From contig NZ_LYPA01000056.1 in the NCBI RefSeq assembly GCF_001675045.1, positions 38,254-102,253 on the forward strand: a stretch of 64,000 nucleotides of DNA, read 5' to 3'. Origin of the DNA: Paenibacillus oryzae. GTDB lineage: Bacteria > Bacillota > Bacilli > Paenibacillales > Paenibacillaceae. The position numbers and the translations under genes were made by a program. Positions 17,282 through 25,422 of the stretch are shown here, piece by piece. Every line of letters begins with the position of its first letter. Position 1 is the first letter of the stretch. Under the pieces are notes generated by a model. The model searched no databases and was not told the DNA's origin. It saw only the letters and a program-made list of their open reading frames with translations.

Positions 17282-17503
17282 GGGACTGCCCGAAAAGTCT
17301 GTTAAGGTGAATAATTATTTAGCAAAATCGGTCCCTCCCGGAAATGGGTGTCTTGGAAGCTTCAAACATTTTTGTCCGCTTTAGTTTGATCCTATTTGTA
17401 GTGGATAAAAGCGGACAAAAAAACTCGCCCTCAAGACACCCTTTCCCGTCCGGTCCTCTCTGCTGAATAGTTATTCGTTCCACTTGACTTTTCGGACAGT
17501 CCC
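17282..17503. mobile_element. 220-bp hairpin (MITE-like) element, copy 1
   Basis: The ends are inverted repeats (GGGACTGCCCGAAAAGTC and its near complement GACTTTTCGGACAGTCCC). The two halves pair almost throughout, including GGGTGTCTTG/CAAGACACCC and TTGTCCGCTTT/AAAGCGGACAA. A second copy is at 34412-34629. No transposase frame is present; short frames across it are not taken as genes. No clear target-site duplication was seen. Confidence 0.8.
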
Positions 17504-17548
17504 CTGTCCTGATATTTGCCGCATTTAACGGCAAACCCTGAATGATTT

Positions 17549-18550
17549 TTATGGAGCCCCTGCTCCTAAAAAATGATCAATAAAAAATTGCAGCTGGAAC
17601 TCCAGGCTCAGCGGATCATTAAAATAAAATGTTTTGGCATCGGCGATAAATACCCGGTTGTTTTTGACGGCTTCGACGCTTTTGTAAACCATCGTATCCT
17701 GAAAGGAATTGTCCTCACGCTCATCCTTGCTGAACACGATATAGTCGCCCATATATTCCGGCAGCACTTCCGTTGACAATGCCATATAACCATCCGCTTT
17801 AGTTGCTTCGGCTGCTTTTTCCGGCAGCTTGAGGCCAAGATCGCCATACAGCAGCTCCGTCCCTCTGCCAAAATTGTAGCCGTACACATAGAGCTGACGC
17901 CCAAAGGTTTCAATGACGGAAACCGTTGCATTTTCTCCCGTCACAGCTCTGATCTTTTGTCCCGCTTCCTTCGTTCTTGCTGTAAAATCCTCGGTCCAGG
18001 CTCGCGCCTCTTCTTCCTTGTTGAGCAATTTGCCGATTTCAATATGCTGCTGCAAATAATCCAGCTTGCCGTATGTGTACATAACCGTCGGAGCAATTTC
18101 CTTCAGCTTGTCGAGATTGTTGCTGCCGTCCAGCCCGATAATCAAATCCGGGTCAAGAGCGAGTATTTTCTCCAGGTTTTCGTCGCTCACCGTCTCCACA
18201 TCCTTAAGCTGCTCCGCAAAGTTGGGGTTGTCCTTGGACATTTCGTCAACGCCAACTAGCGGAACGCCAAGCAGCATCACATTCCCCGTCAAAAATCGGG
18301 TAAGCACAACGACGCGCTGCGGATTTACAGGAACCTGTACAGGGCCGCTTTCCGATTGATAAACAAACGTTTCTCCCTCTTGCCCGGAACCGCCGCCTTG
18401 CGCCTCATTACCGCCGTTTCCTGTGGAATCGGTTGCGGCGGCCTCGCCTGCACCGGCAGGCTGGCTCGGCTTAACCTCTTCGGAACTCCCGCTTCCGCAG
18501 GCTGCAAGCAAAAGAGTCATAAACAAAATAACAGGCCATATCTTTTTCAT
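17549..18550 (-). CDS. Iron-siderophore ABC transporter substrate-binding lipoprotein
   Basis: A 333-residue FecB/FepB-type (TroA superfamily) binding protein. The start is the ATG at 18548-18550 behind AGGGGAG; it gives a lipoprotein signal with lipobox LLLAAC (Cys18) and then a Ser/Gly/Glu-rich linker to about residue 65. The rest is a two-lobe siderophore-binding domain. A Fur box lies 20 bp upstream, and a Btr-like AraC regulator with its own FecB-like domain is next door upstream. The permease and ATPase for import are not in the window. The siderophore (bacillibactin or other) is not determinable. Confidence 0.9.
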   Translation of the reverse strand: MKKIWPVILFMTLLLAACGSGSSEEVKPSQPAGAGEAAATDSTGNGGNEAQGGGSGQEGETFVYQSESGPVQVPVNPQRVVVLTRFLTGNVMLLGVPLVGVDEMSKDNPNFAEQLKDVETVSDENLEKILALDPDLIIGLDGSNNLDKLKEIAPTVMYTYGKLDYLQQHIEIGKLLNKEEEARAWTEDFTARTKEAGQKIRAVTGENATVSVIETFGRQLYVYGYNFGRGTELLYGDLGLKLPEKAAEATKADGYMALSTEVLPEYMGDYIVFSKDEREDNSFQDTMVYKSVEAVKNNRVFIADAKTFYFNDPLSLEFQLQFFIDHFLGAGAP

Positions 18551-18570
18551 GATGTGACTCCCCTTTAAAT

Positions 18571-18589
18571 GATTGTGATTATCATTATT
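18571..18589 (-). promoter_or_regulatory. Fur box
   Basis: GATTGTGATTATCATTATT matches the 19-bp Fur consensus GATAATGATTATCATTATC at 16 positions. It lies 20 bp upstream of the start codon of the siderophore-binding lipoprotein, consistent with iron-dependent repression. Confidence 0.85.
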
Positions 18590-18647
18590 GATACCAGAAT
18601 CATTATAGGGGTCCCCAAGACAATAATCCATGTCCTTTTGTTCGGTG

Positions 18648-20315
18648 TTATATTTGGACATTTGTTTTTCCCTCACAAAAAAGCTTTACGGCACGGCGCA
18701 GCTGATTCCTGATGGATATCGGATTATAGGGTATCCAGTCATTCTGATCCACGATGTATGCTTCGTTTTGCCGAACGGCCGGAAGCTCCTTCCACACCGT
18801 GGAGTCAAGGACGGCATCAACCGCCGCTGCCGAACCTTTTTCATCGTTAAAAACAATAACAAGAAGCTTATCGCCCGCATAATCCGGTAATTCCTCCAGC
18901 GTAATCCGCAAGGAATGGAACGAGGGACCGCCGCTTGCGATATGCTCCCTGATCCGCTCCGGCGGCATCAGGCCCAAGGAGCGGTAAAGCACGTAACCTG
19001 CGTTTCTTGCGCCGTAAATCAGAAGCTTATCCGGCTTAATCACCAGCACCGTGACGACGGCTTGCGCCATGCCCGCCATAGAAGCGATTTGCTCCCGCGC
19101 CTCCTGCTCCTCCCGTTCGAAGCCGGCAAGCCAGGACTCCGCTTTTTCGCTTTCGCGCAGGATTTTTGCTATGTATCGAAAATGCTCCTTCCATCCCATA
19201 TCCATCCATGGAACCACAATAACGGGAGCGGCAGCTCGAAGGCGTTCCGCACTAAAAGTTACATGCGCATACGATGGATCGGAAGCAATAACAAGCTCTG
19301 TTGCCGTTTCCCGCAGCGCTTTAGCAAGTTGCTCCGCCGTACAATGCTCGCCCATCATAACCATGGATTTGGGATGCTCCAGCTCCGGCGACGTTACGTA
19401 TTCGCTGCTGTCGGCTATCGCAACCGTAGGCTCTAAGCCAAGCGCTCTCATATGGCTTGCATATGGAGGAACCAGCACCGCCGCACGCTTGCCGAATTGC
19501 GGCAGGTATCGCGAAGGCGAAATGCCCGTATGCTGCTTGAATCGCCTGCTCAAATAAAACTCGTCCTTATAGCCGGATTGAATTGCAATTTCCTTTAAAG
19601 CCTCCTTTCCCTCCAGCAGCAATTCCATCGCGGCATGCACCCGCAGCAGCGCGGCATATTGACTGGGCGAATAACCGGTAAGCTGCTTGAAGGCAACGGA
19701 ATAATGGGAGCGGCTCATCCGCGTCGCCGCAGCCAGCTGATCTCGCGTTATTTTTTCCCGAAAATGCTCCTCCAGATAAACCACGCTTTGCTCCAGGCTC
19801 AAATCGCCTTCGCCGCGCGGGGCGGCGTCCATGACCTGCAGCAAACGGTAAAGCATTTCGTGGAACACCATGCCGTTTCGGATATGGCGCAGTTCATAAA
19901 TGGGAAGGCGATGGAGGTACAGCTCCTCCAGCATCGTAACCAGTTCAAGAACATTACGAAGGCAAGCGACTTGTTTAGGCGCAGCCAAGCTGCTTGGACG
20001 CGGCAGGCTTCCTCCGGTATCATCCTGACTGTGCTTGCGTTGCCTGATATCCATTACATACCCTTGCAGCAATTCGTTTTTATGAGACTGAATCGCCAAA
20101 TGTGTATCCGCCGGAAGCAGCAGTATGTCGCCTCGCCGCAAATGATAGAACTCGCCGTCTGCCGCTGCCTCTCCGCCGCCGCCAGCAACAGCAACCAGCA
20201 AAGCCGCTCCAATAATAGAAGGAGGCGGGATTTGGACATTGCCGTAAAACGTCTCGATAACCGAAAAATAATACGAGGAGAAACGGGATTCCGACCATTC
20301 CGGGCTATCCGTCAT
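18648..20315 (-). CDS. Btr-like AraC regulator fused to a siderophore-binding domain
   Basis: 555 residues in three parts: an N-terminal cupin-like region (about 15-110), an AraC-type double helix-turn-helix (about 170-275; signature GYSPSQYAALLR and GYKDEFYLSRRFKQHTG), and a C-terminal FecB/TroA-like domain (about 285-550). The same arrangement occurs in Bacillus subtilis Btr, which activates siderophore uptake when its C-terminal domain binds the ferric or apo siderophore. ATG start at 20313-20315 behind AAGGGG. It lies 98 bp upstream of the FecB-type lipoprotein gene, its likely target. Confidence 0.88.
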   Translation of the reverse strand: MTDSPEWSESRFSSYYFSVIETFYGNVQIPPPSIIGAALLVAVAGGGGEAAADGEFYHLRRGDILLLPADTHLAIQSHKNELLQGYVMDIRQRKHSQDDTGGSLPRPSSLAAPKQVACLRNVLELVTMLEELYLHRLPIYELRHIRNGMVFHEMLYRLLQVMDAAPRGEGDLSLEQSVVYLEEHFREKITRDQLAAATRMSRSHYSVAFKQLTGYSPSQYAALLRVHAAMELLLEGKEALKEIAIQSGYKDEFYLSRRFKQHTGISPSRYLPQFGKRAAVLVPPYASHMRALGLEPTVAIADSSEYVTSPELEHPKSMVMMGEHCTAEQLAKALRETATELVIASDPSYAHVTFSAERLRAAAPVIVVPWMDMGWKEHFRYIAKILRESEKAESWLAGFEREEQEAREQIASMAGMAQAVVTVLVIKPDKLLIYGARNAGYVLYRSLGLMPPERIREHIASGGPSFHSLRITLEELPDYAGDKLLVIVFNDEKGSAAAVDAVLDSTVWKELPAVRQNEAYIVDQNDWIPYNPISIRNQLRRAVKLFCEGKTNVQI

Positions 20316-20557
20316 CTCTTACACCCCTTCCGCCTTTGCTTCTGTATCCTACGGTCATTATAAGCAGGAGCTTTTGACACAAGCAAGCTTCTGTAAGAAT
20401 ACTCACGCCCAATCGCTTGGCAGACTTTGCAAACATTCGTTCTGTACTTCACGCTTCTGGAGGAGTAAAATAGTTGGGGTTGGATGGTACTCGGAAAACA
20501 TAGCCAGTTGTGCAGCATGCTGTAGGCTAAAGCTTAATTGGAAGAGGAGAATGTAAC

Positions 20558-21079
20558 TTGAACAACATAGCCGTTTTTTGCGGGTCGAGCGAGGGCCTAT
20601 CGCCGGTTTACAAGGAAAGCGCCATAGCGCTGGGGACAGAGCTGGGCAAACGCGGGTTAACGCTAGTATATGGAGGCGCCAACGTAGGCCTTATGGGCGC
20701 GGTTGCGGATGCTGTCCTTAATGCCGGGGGAAAGGCGATCGGCATTTTACCGCGATTGCATGAGAGAAAAGCCAGAATGGCTGAACTCGCGGATGCCTTT
20801 ATAGCGATGCCGGGCGGTCCAGGCACCCTTGAAGAATATTTTGAAATATTCACATGGGGACAGCTGGGTCTGCACACAAAACCGTCCGGTTTATTAAATG
20901 TCAATCACTATTTTGACTCGCTTATAGACATGTTCAATACAGTTGAACGTGAAGGGTTTATGGCGTCCAAATATCGCTCAATGGTGCTTGCAGACACCAC
21001 GGCGAGCGGCTTGCTGGAGCAATTCGCCGCTTACACGCCTCCCGGGATAAAAACCTATCTCACGGAGCAGCGCACATAA
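20558..21079 (+). CDS. LOG-family protein (TIGR00730-type Rossmann fold)
   Basis: A 173-residue protein with the hallmark PGGPGTLEEYFE motif (about residues 86-98) and an N-terminal IAVFCGSSEG phosphate-binding loop. The family includes cytokinin-activating nucleoside 5'-monophosphate phosphoribohydrolases (LOG) and bacterial relatives such as YvdD that hydrolyse AMP or related nucleotides. The start is TTG at 20558, with GAGGAG 9 bp upstream. It is a single gene, divergent from the Btr-like gene, followed by a strong hairpin. The physiological substrate is not known. Confidence 0.9.
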   Translation: MNNIAVFCGSSEGLSPVYKESAIALGTELGKRGLTLVYGGANVGLMGAVADAVLNAGGKAIGILPRLHERKARMAELADAFIAMPGGPGTLEEYFEIFTWGQLGLHTKPSGLLNVNHYFDSLIDMFNTVEREGFMASKYRSMVLADTTASGLLEQFAAYTPPGIKTYLTEQRT

Positions 21080-21107
21080 CCTCCGGCTTATTGCAAAAGG
21101 ATAAAAT

Positions 21108-21153
21108 AAGGAGCCTTTCATTCCGCGGATATCGGGGAATGTAAAGCTCCTTT
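21108..21153. terminator. Hairpin terminator between LOG and VOC genes
   Basis: AAGGAGCYTTTCATTCC pairs with GGAATGTAAAGCTCCTT around a short centre, between the convergent LOG (+) and VOC (-) genes. A bidirectional terminator is likely, although the T run is short. Confidence 0.65.
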
Positions 21154-21169
21154 GCTTTAGGTAGTCTTA

Positions 21170-21556
21170 TCAGGCTTCATTACTTTCCATGACGGCAAAA
21201 TAATTGTCTTCGAAATCTGCAAAGTTAAATACTCTTCCTCCGGGCAATTGAACAATGTCTCCGACCTTAATCTCTTTTTCCTTCAAGTTGGCGTGCAATT
21301 GATCAAACTGGTCGCTAATAAACATAAGCGAAGGGGTGCCAAGCGTGACGCCAGGGGACATTCTGGCAACAAAATCCTTGTTGTAAAGCATGATGCTGGT
21401 TTCCGCGCCATTTGCCGGACCAATTTCGATTCCTCTGTGCTCCTCTTCCTTGTCCCGATCCGCGATAATGCGAAAGCCCATTATTTCTGTCCAAAACTGA
21501 GCCGCCTTGTCCTGATCGTTGACGTAAACCATGATTTGTCCCACTTTTTGAATCAT
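21170..21556 (-). CDS. VOC-superfamily (glyoxalase/dioxygenase-like) protein
   Basis: A 128-residue single-chain VOC protein with two beta-alpha-beta-beta-beta repeats (about 1-60 and 65-125): MIQKVGQIMVYVNDQDKAAQFW at the start and FADFEDNYFAVME at the end. Members bind a metal and act as glyoxalases, fosfomycin-resistance enzymes or lactoylglutathione-lyase-like proteins. The start is the ATG at 21554-21556 (AAGGGG upstream); an upstream extension has no family similarity. It is followed 6 bp after its upstream neighbour, the SDR gene, so the two may be co-transcribed. The reaction cannot be assigned. Confidence 0.82.
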   Translation of the reverse strand: MIQKVGQIMVYVNDQDKAAQFWTEIMGFRIIADRDKEEEHRGIEIGPANGAETSIMLYNKDFVARMSPGVTLGTPSLMFISDQFDQLHANLKEKEIKVGDIVQLPGGRVFNFADFEDNYFAVMESNEA

Positions 21557-21640
21557 TTTATCCAGCCCCTTTATGTTGGAATGGGTCACCGTTTGGGTAC
21601 ACGCCCTAGTATAACACGCTTGCCCCGCTTTCAATAACGG

Positions 21641-22360
21641 CTAAGCATTGGAGTCACTCATCGCGGGCACATGGATTTCCTTGACGCAGGCCGCGCGTGA
21701 CAAGCTGGTCACGCATTTGACGATGGAGACCATGTCCTGAACCGGAATCCGCGTTCCTCCGTATTCCTCTAGTGCCTTGTCCGCCCCATCCACAAACGGA
21801 ATTTCGGCTGCAAGCTCTCCGGGGTTAATACAGGTTACGGCTATGCCGTCCTTGCGGACATGCTCGCGCAGAGCGCTTGCTATGCCTCTAAGCCCAAATT
21901 TGGAGGCTACAAAGGAAACCTGCGTGTTGCCTGTATTTTCCAATCCCGCGGTTGAGCCAATCAGCGCTATTTTACCATTTCCCGACAAACGGACATTGGG
22001 AAGCAATGCCTGAATACAAGTTATCGTTGAAGCCATATTGACATGAATAAGGTTTGCAATATCGGCCGGGTCATCCTTTTCAAAATCATAATGCTCCTCG
22101 AACCCTTCCTTCTCCCATATGCCTACGTTATAGATCAAGACATCAACCGGCCCGCCATCCAGGGCGGCCGCAATCATACCCGCAGCCCAAGATTGCGACA
22201 AATCCGCAGAAATCCATTTACGATCTACGCCATCCTGCACGGCCAAGCTGTCCGGCTTGCTTCGGGAAACAATCCATACTGTATCTCCCGCTTCCGGCAA
22301 CCCTCTAACAAACGCGTCTCCCAATCCTTTGCTTGCGCCAAAAATGATATATGTTTTCAT
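21641..22360 (-). CDS. SDR-family protein with Phe in place of catalytic Tyr
   Basis: A 239-residue short-chain dehydrogenase/reductase fold with cofactor motif TGxxxGxG as FGASKGLG (about 8-15), IYNVG, and the active-site Ser in LIGSTAG. The catalytic YxxxK is FVASK: codon TTT encodes Phe where Tyr is expected, so classical reductase chemistry may be lost. Similar length to YueD-type benzil/sepiapterin reductases. The start is the second ATG (22358-22360), 6 bp after AAGGAG. It precedes the VOC gene in the same direction. It may be a non-catalytic binding protein or use altered chemistry. Confidence 0.82.
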   Translation of the reverse strand: MKTYIIFGASKGLGDAFVRGLPEAGDTVWIVSRSKPDSLAVQDGVDRKWISADLSQSWAAGMIAAALDGGPVDVLIYNVGIWEKEGFEEHYDFEKDDPADIANLIHVNMASTITCIQALLPNVRLSGNGKIALIGSTAGLENTGNTQVSFVASKFGLRGIASALREHVRKDGIAVTCINPGELAAEIPFVDGADKALEEYGGTRIPVQDMVSIVKCVTSLSRAACVKEIHVPAMSDSNA

Positions 22361-22635
22361 CATCGTCTCCTTGAAAATATAAATGTATATAAGTTCAACT
22401 AAATAATGTTGCTAGGTGGGCTAGGCCGCCGTGAGGAAGGTTCTTCCGATCGCAGTTGTTTCCAGATTTCTTGATTGTATACGTATAATGTTGAAATCTG
22501 AAAACACAAGCGAACGCTTCGCTTCTCCAGAACCATCCTCACTTTGGCCTGCCACTGCCAATTTTTTTGTTGAACTTATATATAACGCTGGAACACCAGT
22601 CCAGTATACTATAATCATGCCTGCAACAAAAAAAC
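22361..22635. other. Spacer with a 14-bp inverted repeat
   Basis: The gene-free spacer contains TATATAAGTTCAAC (about 22386-22399) and its exact reverse complement GTTGAACTTATATA about 170 bp away (about 22571-22584). The copies may be operators, or ends of a decayed element. No coding frame is supported. Confidence 0.5.
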
Positions 22636-22689
22636 GCATAAAAAAGCACCGGGTATTGCCGCGATTTATAACGGCTTGCCTCCCGGCGC
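22636..22689 (-). terminator. Terminator of the sulfur operon
   Basis: On the minus strand GCGCCGGG pairs with CCCGGTGC (one G-U), with an inner GCCG/CGGC stem, followed by TTTTTT. It stands directly after the last gene of the operon. Confidence 0.75.
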
Positions 22690-22696
22690 TTCCTAT

Positions 22697-24043
22697 TCAA
22701 ATAGCTGATTCAGTTTCCCGTTGCAGAGGTTTTGCCGCATTACGGTTAAGCGGGAAGGGCAAGCCCAAATTCCCTCGAAGCGTATCGGACTCATATTCCG
22801 TGCGGTAGATGCCCCGTTCCTGAAGAATCGGAATGACGTAATCCACAAAATCGTTCAAGTCGTTCGGAATGTGGGTGTGAACGATGAATCCGTCGCTCGC
22901 TTCAGCATCGTACCACTGCTGAATCGTATCTGCGATTTGCTCCGGCGTGCCTATAAAAGCGCTGCGCGGCGTCGCCGTCTCCAGCGCAACCTGACGAAGA
23001 GTTAATCCAAGCTCCTTGGCCCGGCTTTTAATTTTATCCGTGCCGCTGCGGAAGGAGTTTTTGCCCAAATCGCCAAGCTCAGGGAACGGGGCGTCAAGAT
23101 CATATTGTCCAAAATCATGATGCTCAAAAAAACGGCCAAGGAAGTTCAGCGCGTTTTCGATGGAAACCAGACTCGCCAGCTCCTGATATTTACGCTCCGC
23201 CTCTTCTTCCGTTTTGCCGATGATGGGAGCAATACCTGGCAAAATAACGATATCATCGCCCGAGCGCCCTTCCTTCGCTGCCCGTTCCTTCACATCGCGG
23301 TAAAAGGCTTTGGCCTCCTCTATTGTTTCTTGCCCGGTGAACACGGCGTCGGCCGCCTTGGCAGCCAGCTGCTTGCCCGCCTCCGACGAACCCGCCTGGA
23401 AAACAACCGGCTGCCCCTGCTTGGAGCGCGCGATATTAAGCGGGCCAGCGACCGAAAAGTGCTTGCCTTCGTGGTTGAGGCGATGCAGCTTTTCCGGGTC
23501 AAAAAATACGCCGGATTCCTTGTCGCGCACAAAAGCGTCATCCTCCCAGGAATCCCACAGCCCGCGTACGACATCCAAATATTCCTCCGCGATTTCGTAA
23601 CGCTCCCCATGCGAAGGATGGTTTTTCCGGCTAAAATTGCTTGCCGAGCCCTCAAGCGGCGATGTCACCAGATTCCATCCGCCGCGCCCGCCGCTAATAT
23701 GGTCCAGCGAGGCGAATTGACGCGCTACATTAAAGGGTTCGCTATAGGAGGTGGACAACGTGCCGACCAGACCGATACGGGATGTTACCGCCGCAAGCGC
23801 GGACAGAATCGTCAGCGGCTCAAACCGGTTCAAAAAATGCGGAATCGACTTTTCATTAATGTATAATCCGTCCGCGATAAAAGCGAGATCAAACTTGCCG
23901 CGCTCCGCCGTCTGCGCCTGGCGCTTGTAGAAATCAAAGCTTACGCTTGCGTCCACAGGCACATCGGGATGCCGCCAGCCGGAAATGTTGCCGCCTACGC
24001 CATGAATAATTGCACCCAGTTTAAGCTGTTTTCTTTTTCCCAT
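22697..24043 (-). CDS. FMN-dependent monooxygenase, NtaA/SnaA/DszA (YtnJ-like) family
   Basis: A 448-residue luciferase-like (LLM) flavin monooxygenase of the NtaA/SnaA/DszA/SoxA subgroup, recognisable from [22 protein letters not shown] at the N-terminus and the long [12 protein letters not shown] loop. These enzymes use reduced FMN and O2 to cleave C-S or C-N bonds. It is the last gene of an operon with a polar amino-acid ABC importer, a GNAT, an M20 deacylase and a second LLM enzyme. The combination resembles the B. subtilis ytmI operon for S-(2-succino)cysteine-type compounds, where YtnJ has this role. The exact substrate here is inferred. Confidence 0.88.
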   Translation of the reverse strand: MGKRKQLKLGAIIHGVGGNISGWRHPDVPVDASVSFDFYKRQAQTAERGKFDLAFIADGLYINEKSIPHFLNRFEPLTILSALAAVTSRIGLVGTLSTSYSEPFNVARQFASLDHISGGRGGWNLVTSPLEGSASNFSRKNHPSHGERYEIAEEYLDVVRGLWDSWEDDAFVRDKESGVFFDPEKLHRLNHEGKHFSVAGPLNIARSKQGQPVVFQAGSSEAGKQLAAKAADAVFTGQETIEEAKAFYRDVKERAAKEGRSGDDIVILPGIAPIIGKTEEEAERKYQELASLVSIENALNFLGRFFEHHDFGQYDLDAPFPELGDLGKNSFRSGTDKIKSRAKELGLTLRQVALETATPRSAFIGTPEQIADTIQQWYDAEASDGFIVHTHIPNDLNDFVDYVIPILQERGIYRTEYESDTLRGNLGLPFPLNRNAAKPLQRETESAI

Positions 24044-24088
24044 TATAAAAACCTCCCGTATGATTTTGTGATGCGCCGTTATCCCTTC

Positions 24089-24799
24089 CTATTGCAAAAA
24101 CGAAGCGTTCGCCAGCTGCAGGCGATAGCTTTTGACCAGCACCTCGCCCGACATAAACTCCTTATCATAGGCACGCTCAAAGCCTAACCGCTCATAGAGT
24201 CGGACGGCTGAATCCATCATGTCCGATGTGTGCAGATGAAGAGTAGACGCCCCGCTGTCCCGGGCGATTCTGGCGCTTGCGGCAATCAGCTCCGTGGCAA
24301 CGCCAGCCCCTCGCGCTTTGCGGGAGACGCCCAGCAGCCGTATGATCGGGGATAGAATGCCAAGCCCGGGGTTGCCATATGCCTTTTCGGAGGATTCGAA
24401 CAAAAAGACGCTTCCTACCACCTCGCCATCCAGCTCTGCCACTAGCCTTGCGCTCGTTGGCGCGGCGTCAATGGCTTGAATAATGCTGTCCTTATATTCC
24501 ATCCACCGCGCTTCGGACAACGTTTGTTCATACTGTCCATATGCGTCAATAAGCACGTCCTGGAGAACTTGCCGATCCTCAGGGACAGCCTCCCGAATGA
24601 GAAGATGGCGGCGCGTATTGGCACGATACTCTGTTTGCTTTGTTTTCTCTGTTTGCTTTGTTTTCTCTGTTTTCTCAGCTTGCACTGGCTGCCCTATCTT
24701 CTCTGTTTCTACTATCTGTACCGTTTGCACTATCTGTACTGTCCGCCCTATCTGCTCTGTTTGCTCCGCTTTTCCTTCTGCAGCTTGCGCCTCTCCCAT
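24089..24799 (-). CDS. GNAT N-acetyltransferase with a repetitive N-terminus
   Basis: 236 residues. The GNAT domain occupies about 70-230, with acetyl-CoA-binding motif RKARGAGVATEL and GASTLHLHTSD. The first 65 residues are low-complexity Glu/Thr/Lys/Gln repeats (TEKTKQTEKTKQTE) encoded by a tandem TTTGCTTTGTTTTCTCTG-type DNA repeat. In the related B. subtilis pathway an acetyltransferase (SnaA/YtmI) N-acetylates the S-modified cysteine before oxidation. The start ATG (24797-24799) follows AGGTG and lies just after the DinB stop. Confidence 0.8.
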   Translation of the reverse strand: MGEAQAAEGKAEQTEQIGRTVQIVQTVQIVETEKIGQPVQAEKTEKTKQTEKTKQTEYRANTRRHLLIREAVPEDRQVLQDVLIDAYGQYEQTLSEARWMEYKDSIIQAIDAAPTSARLVAELDGEVVGSVFLFESSEKAYGNPGLGILSPIIRLLGVSRKARGAGVATELIAASARIARDSGASTLHLHTSDMMDSAVRLYERLGFERAYDKEFMSGEVLVKSYRLQLANASFLQ

Positions 24800-24801
24800 A
24801 C

Positions 24802-25293
24802 CTACACCTGCTTTCCTGCGGATTGTTGCTTGATTCTGCGAATCTGGTTTAAGTGACTCTGCACATGGGATACAAATGCGGGAATAATTGCCGCGATTTG
24901 AATCGGCTCACCTTTGGCGTTAATGCCGCTCCTTTGCCAATCCACCTCGCTTAAGCGCCCAAGCAAGCCGGCATTGTAGCGCACCAAAGCACGGGCGGCT
25001 GTCAGCAGTTCGCTTATGCTCTCCTCATTGGCCCTTTGTCCCGCAACCCAGCTATCCTGATCAAAGGCGGGAAGCCGGTTAGCCGAACCTGCCAAAATAT
25101 CGCGAATCCGAAAAGAAACAACAATACTGTGGTCAACCAGATGGGCAAGCACCTCCGTTATGCTCCAGGATTGGGGCGAAGCCTTCCATTTCACCTGTTC
25201 CACCGACAAGCCTTCTATTTCCTCCTCGATGTCGTCATAGACATGAAGGTAGGACAAAATCGCTGACTCCGCTGTCGCTGCTGCATTTCCCAT
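24802..25293 (-). CDS. DinB/YfiT-like four-helix protein
   Basis: A 163-residue DinB-superfamily protein. The metal-ligand His residues fit AHLVDH (about residue 50) and SHVQSHLNQI (about 145). The start is the ATG at 25291-25293 behind AAGGAGC at 8 bp; a longer frame upstream is not conserved in character. DinB/YfiT/BstA proteins include metal-dependent hydrolases and bacillithiol S-transferases. Its place inside a sulfur-compound operon, between an M20 deacylase and a GNAT, makes a thiol-transfer or thiol-processing role attractive but unproven. Confidence 0.78.
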   Translation of the reverse strand: MGNAAATAESAILSYLHVYDDIEEEIEGLSVEQVKWKASPQSWSITEVLAHLVDHSIVVSFRIRDILAGSANRLPAFDQDSWVAGQRANEESISELLTAARALVRYNAGLLGRLSEVDWQRSGINAKGEPIQIAAIIPAFVSHVQSHLNQIRRIKQQSAGKQV

Positions 25294-25422
25294 CAAAACC
25301 GGCTCCTTTTTCTCAATTTTCAGACAAATAAAGCTTGAAAAGCTCTGGAGGAGCGCTTCTTCGTAAGCCAATGCTTTTCTCCAGAACCCTTCACACTCAG
25401 GCTTAAAGCTGTTTTTTTCAGT

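Noticed and set aside
17319..17534. 71-codon minus-strand frame, with a similar one at 34448-34696
   Set aside because: Both are translations of the same hairpin element. Their similarity comes from the DNA repeat, not from a protein family.
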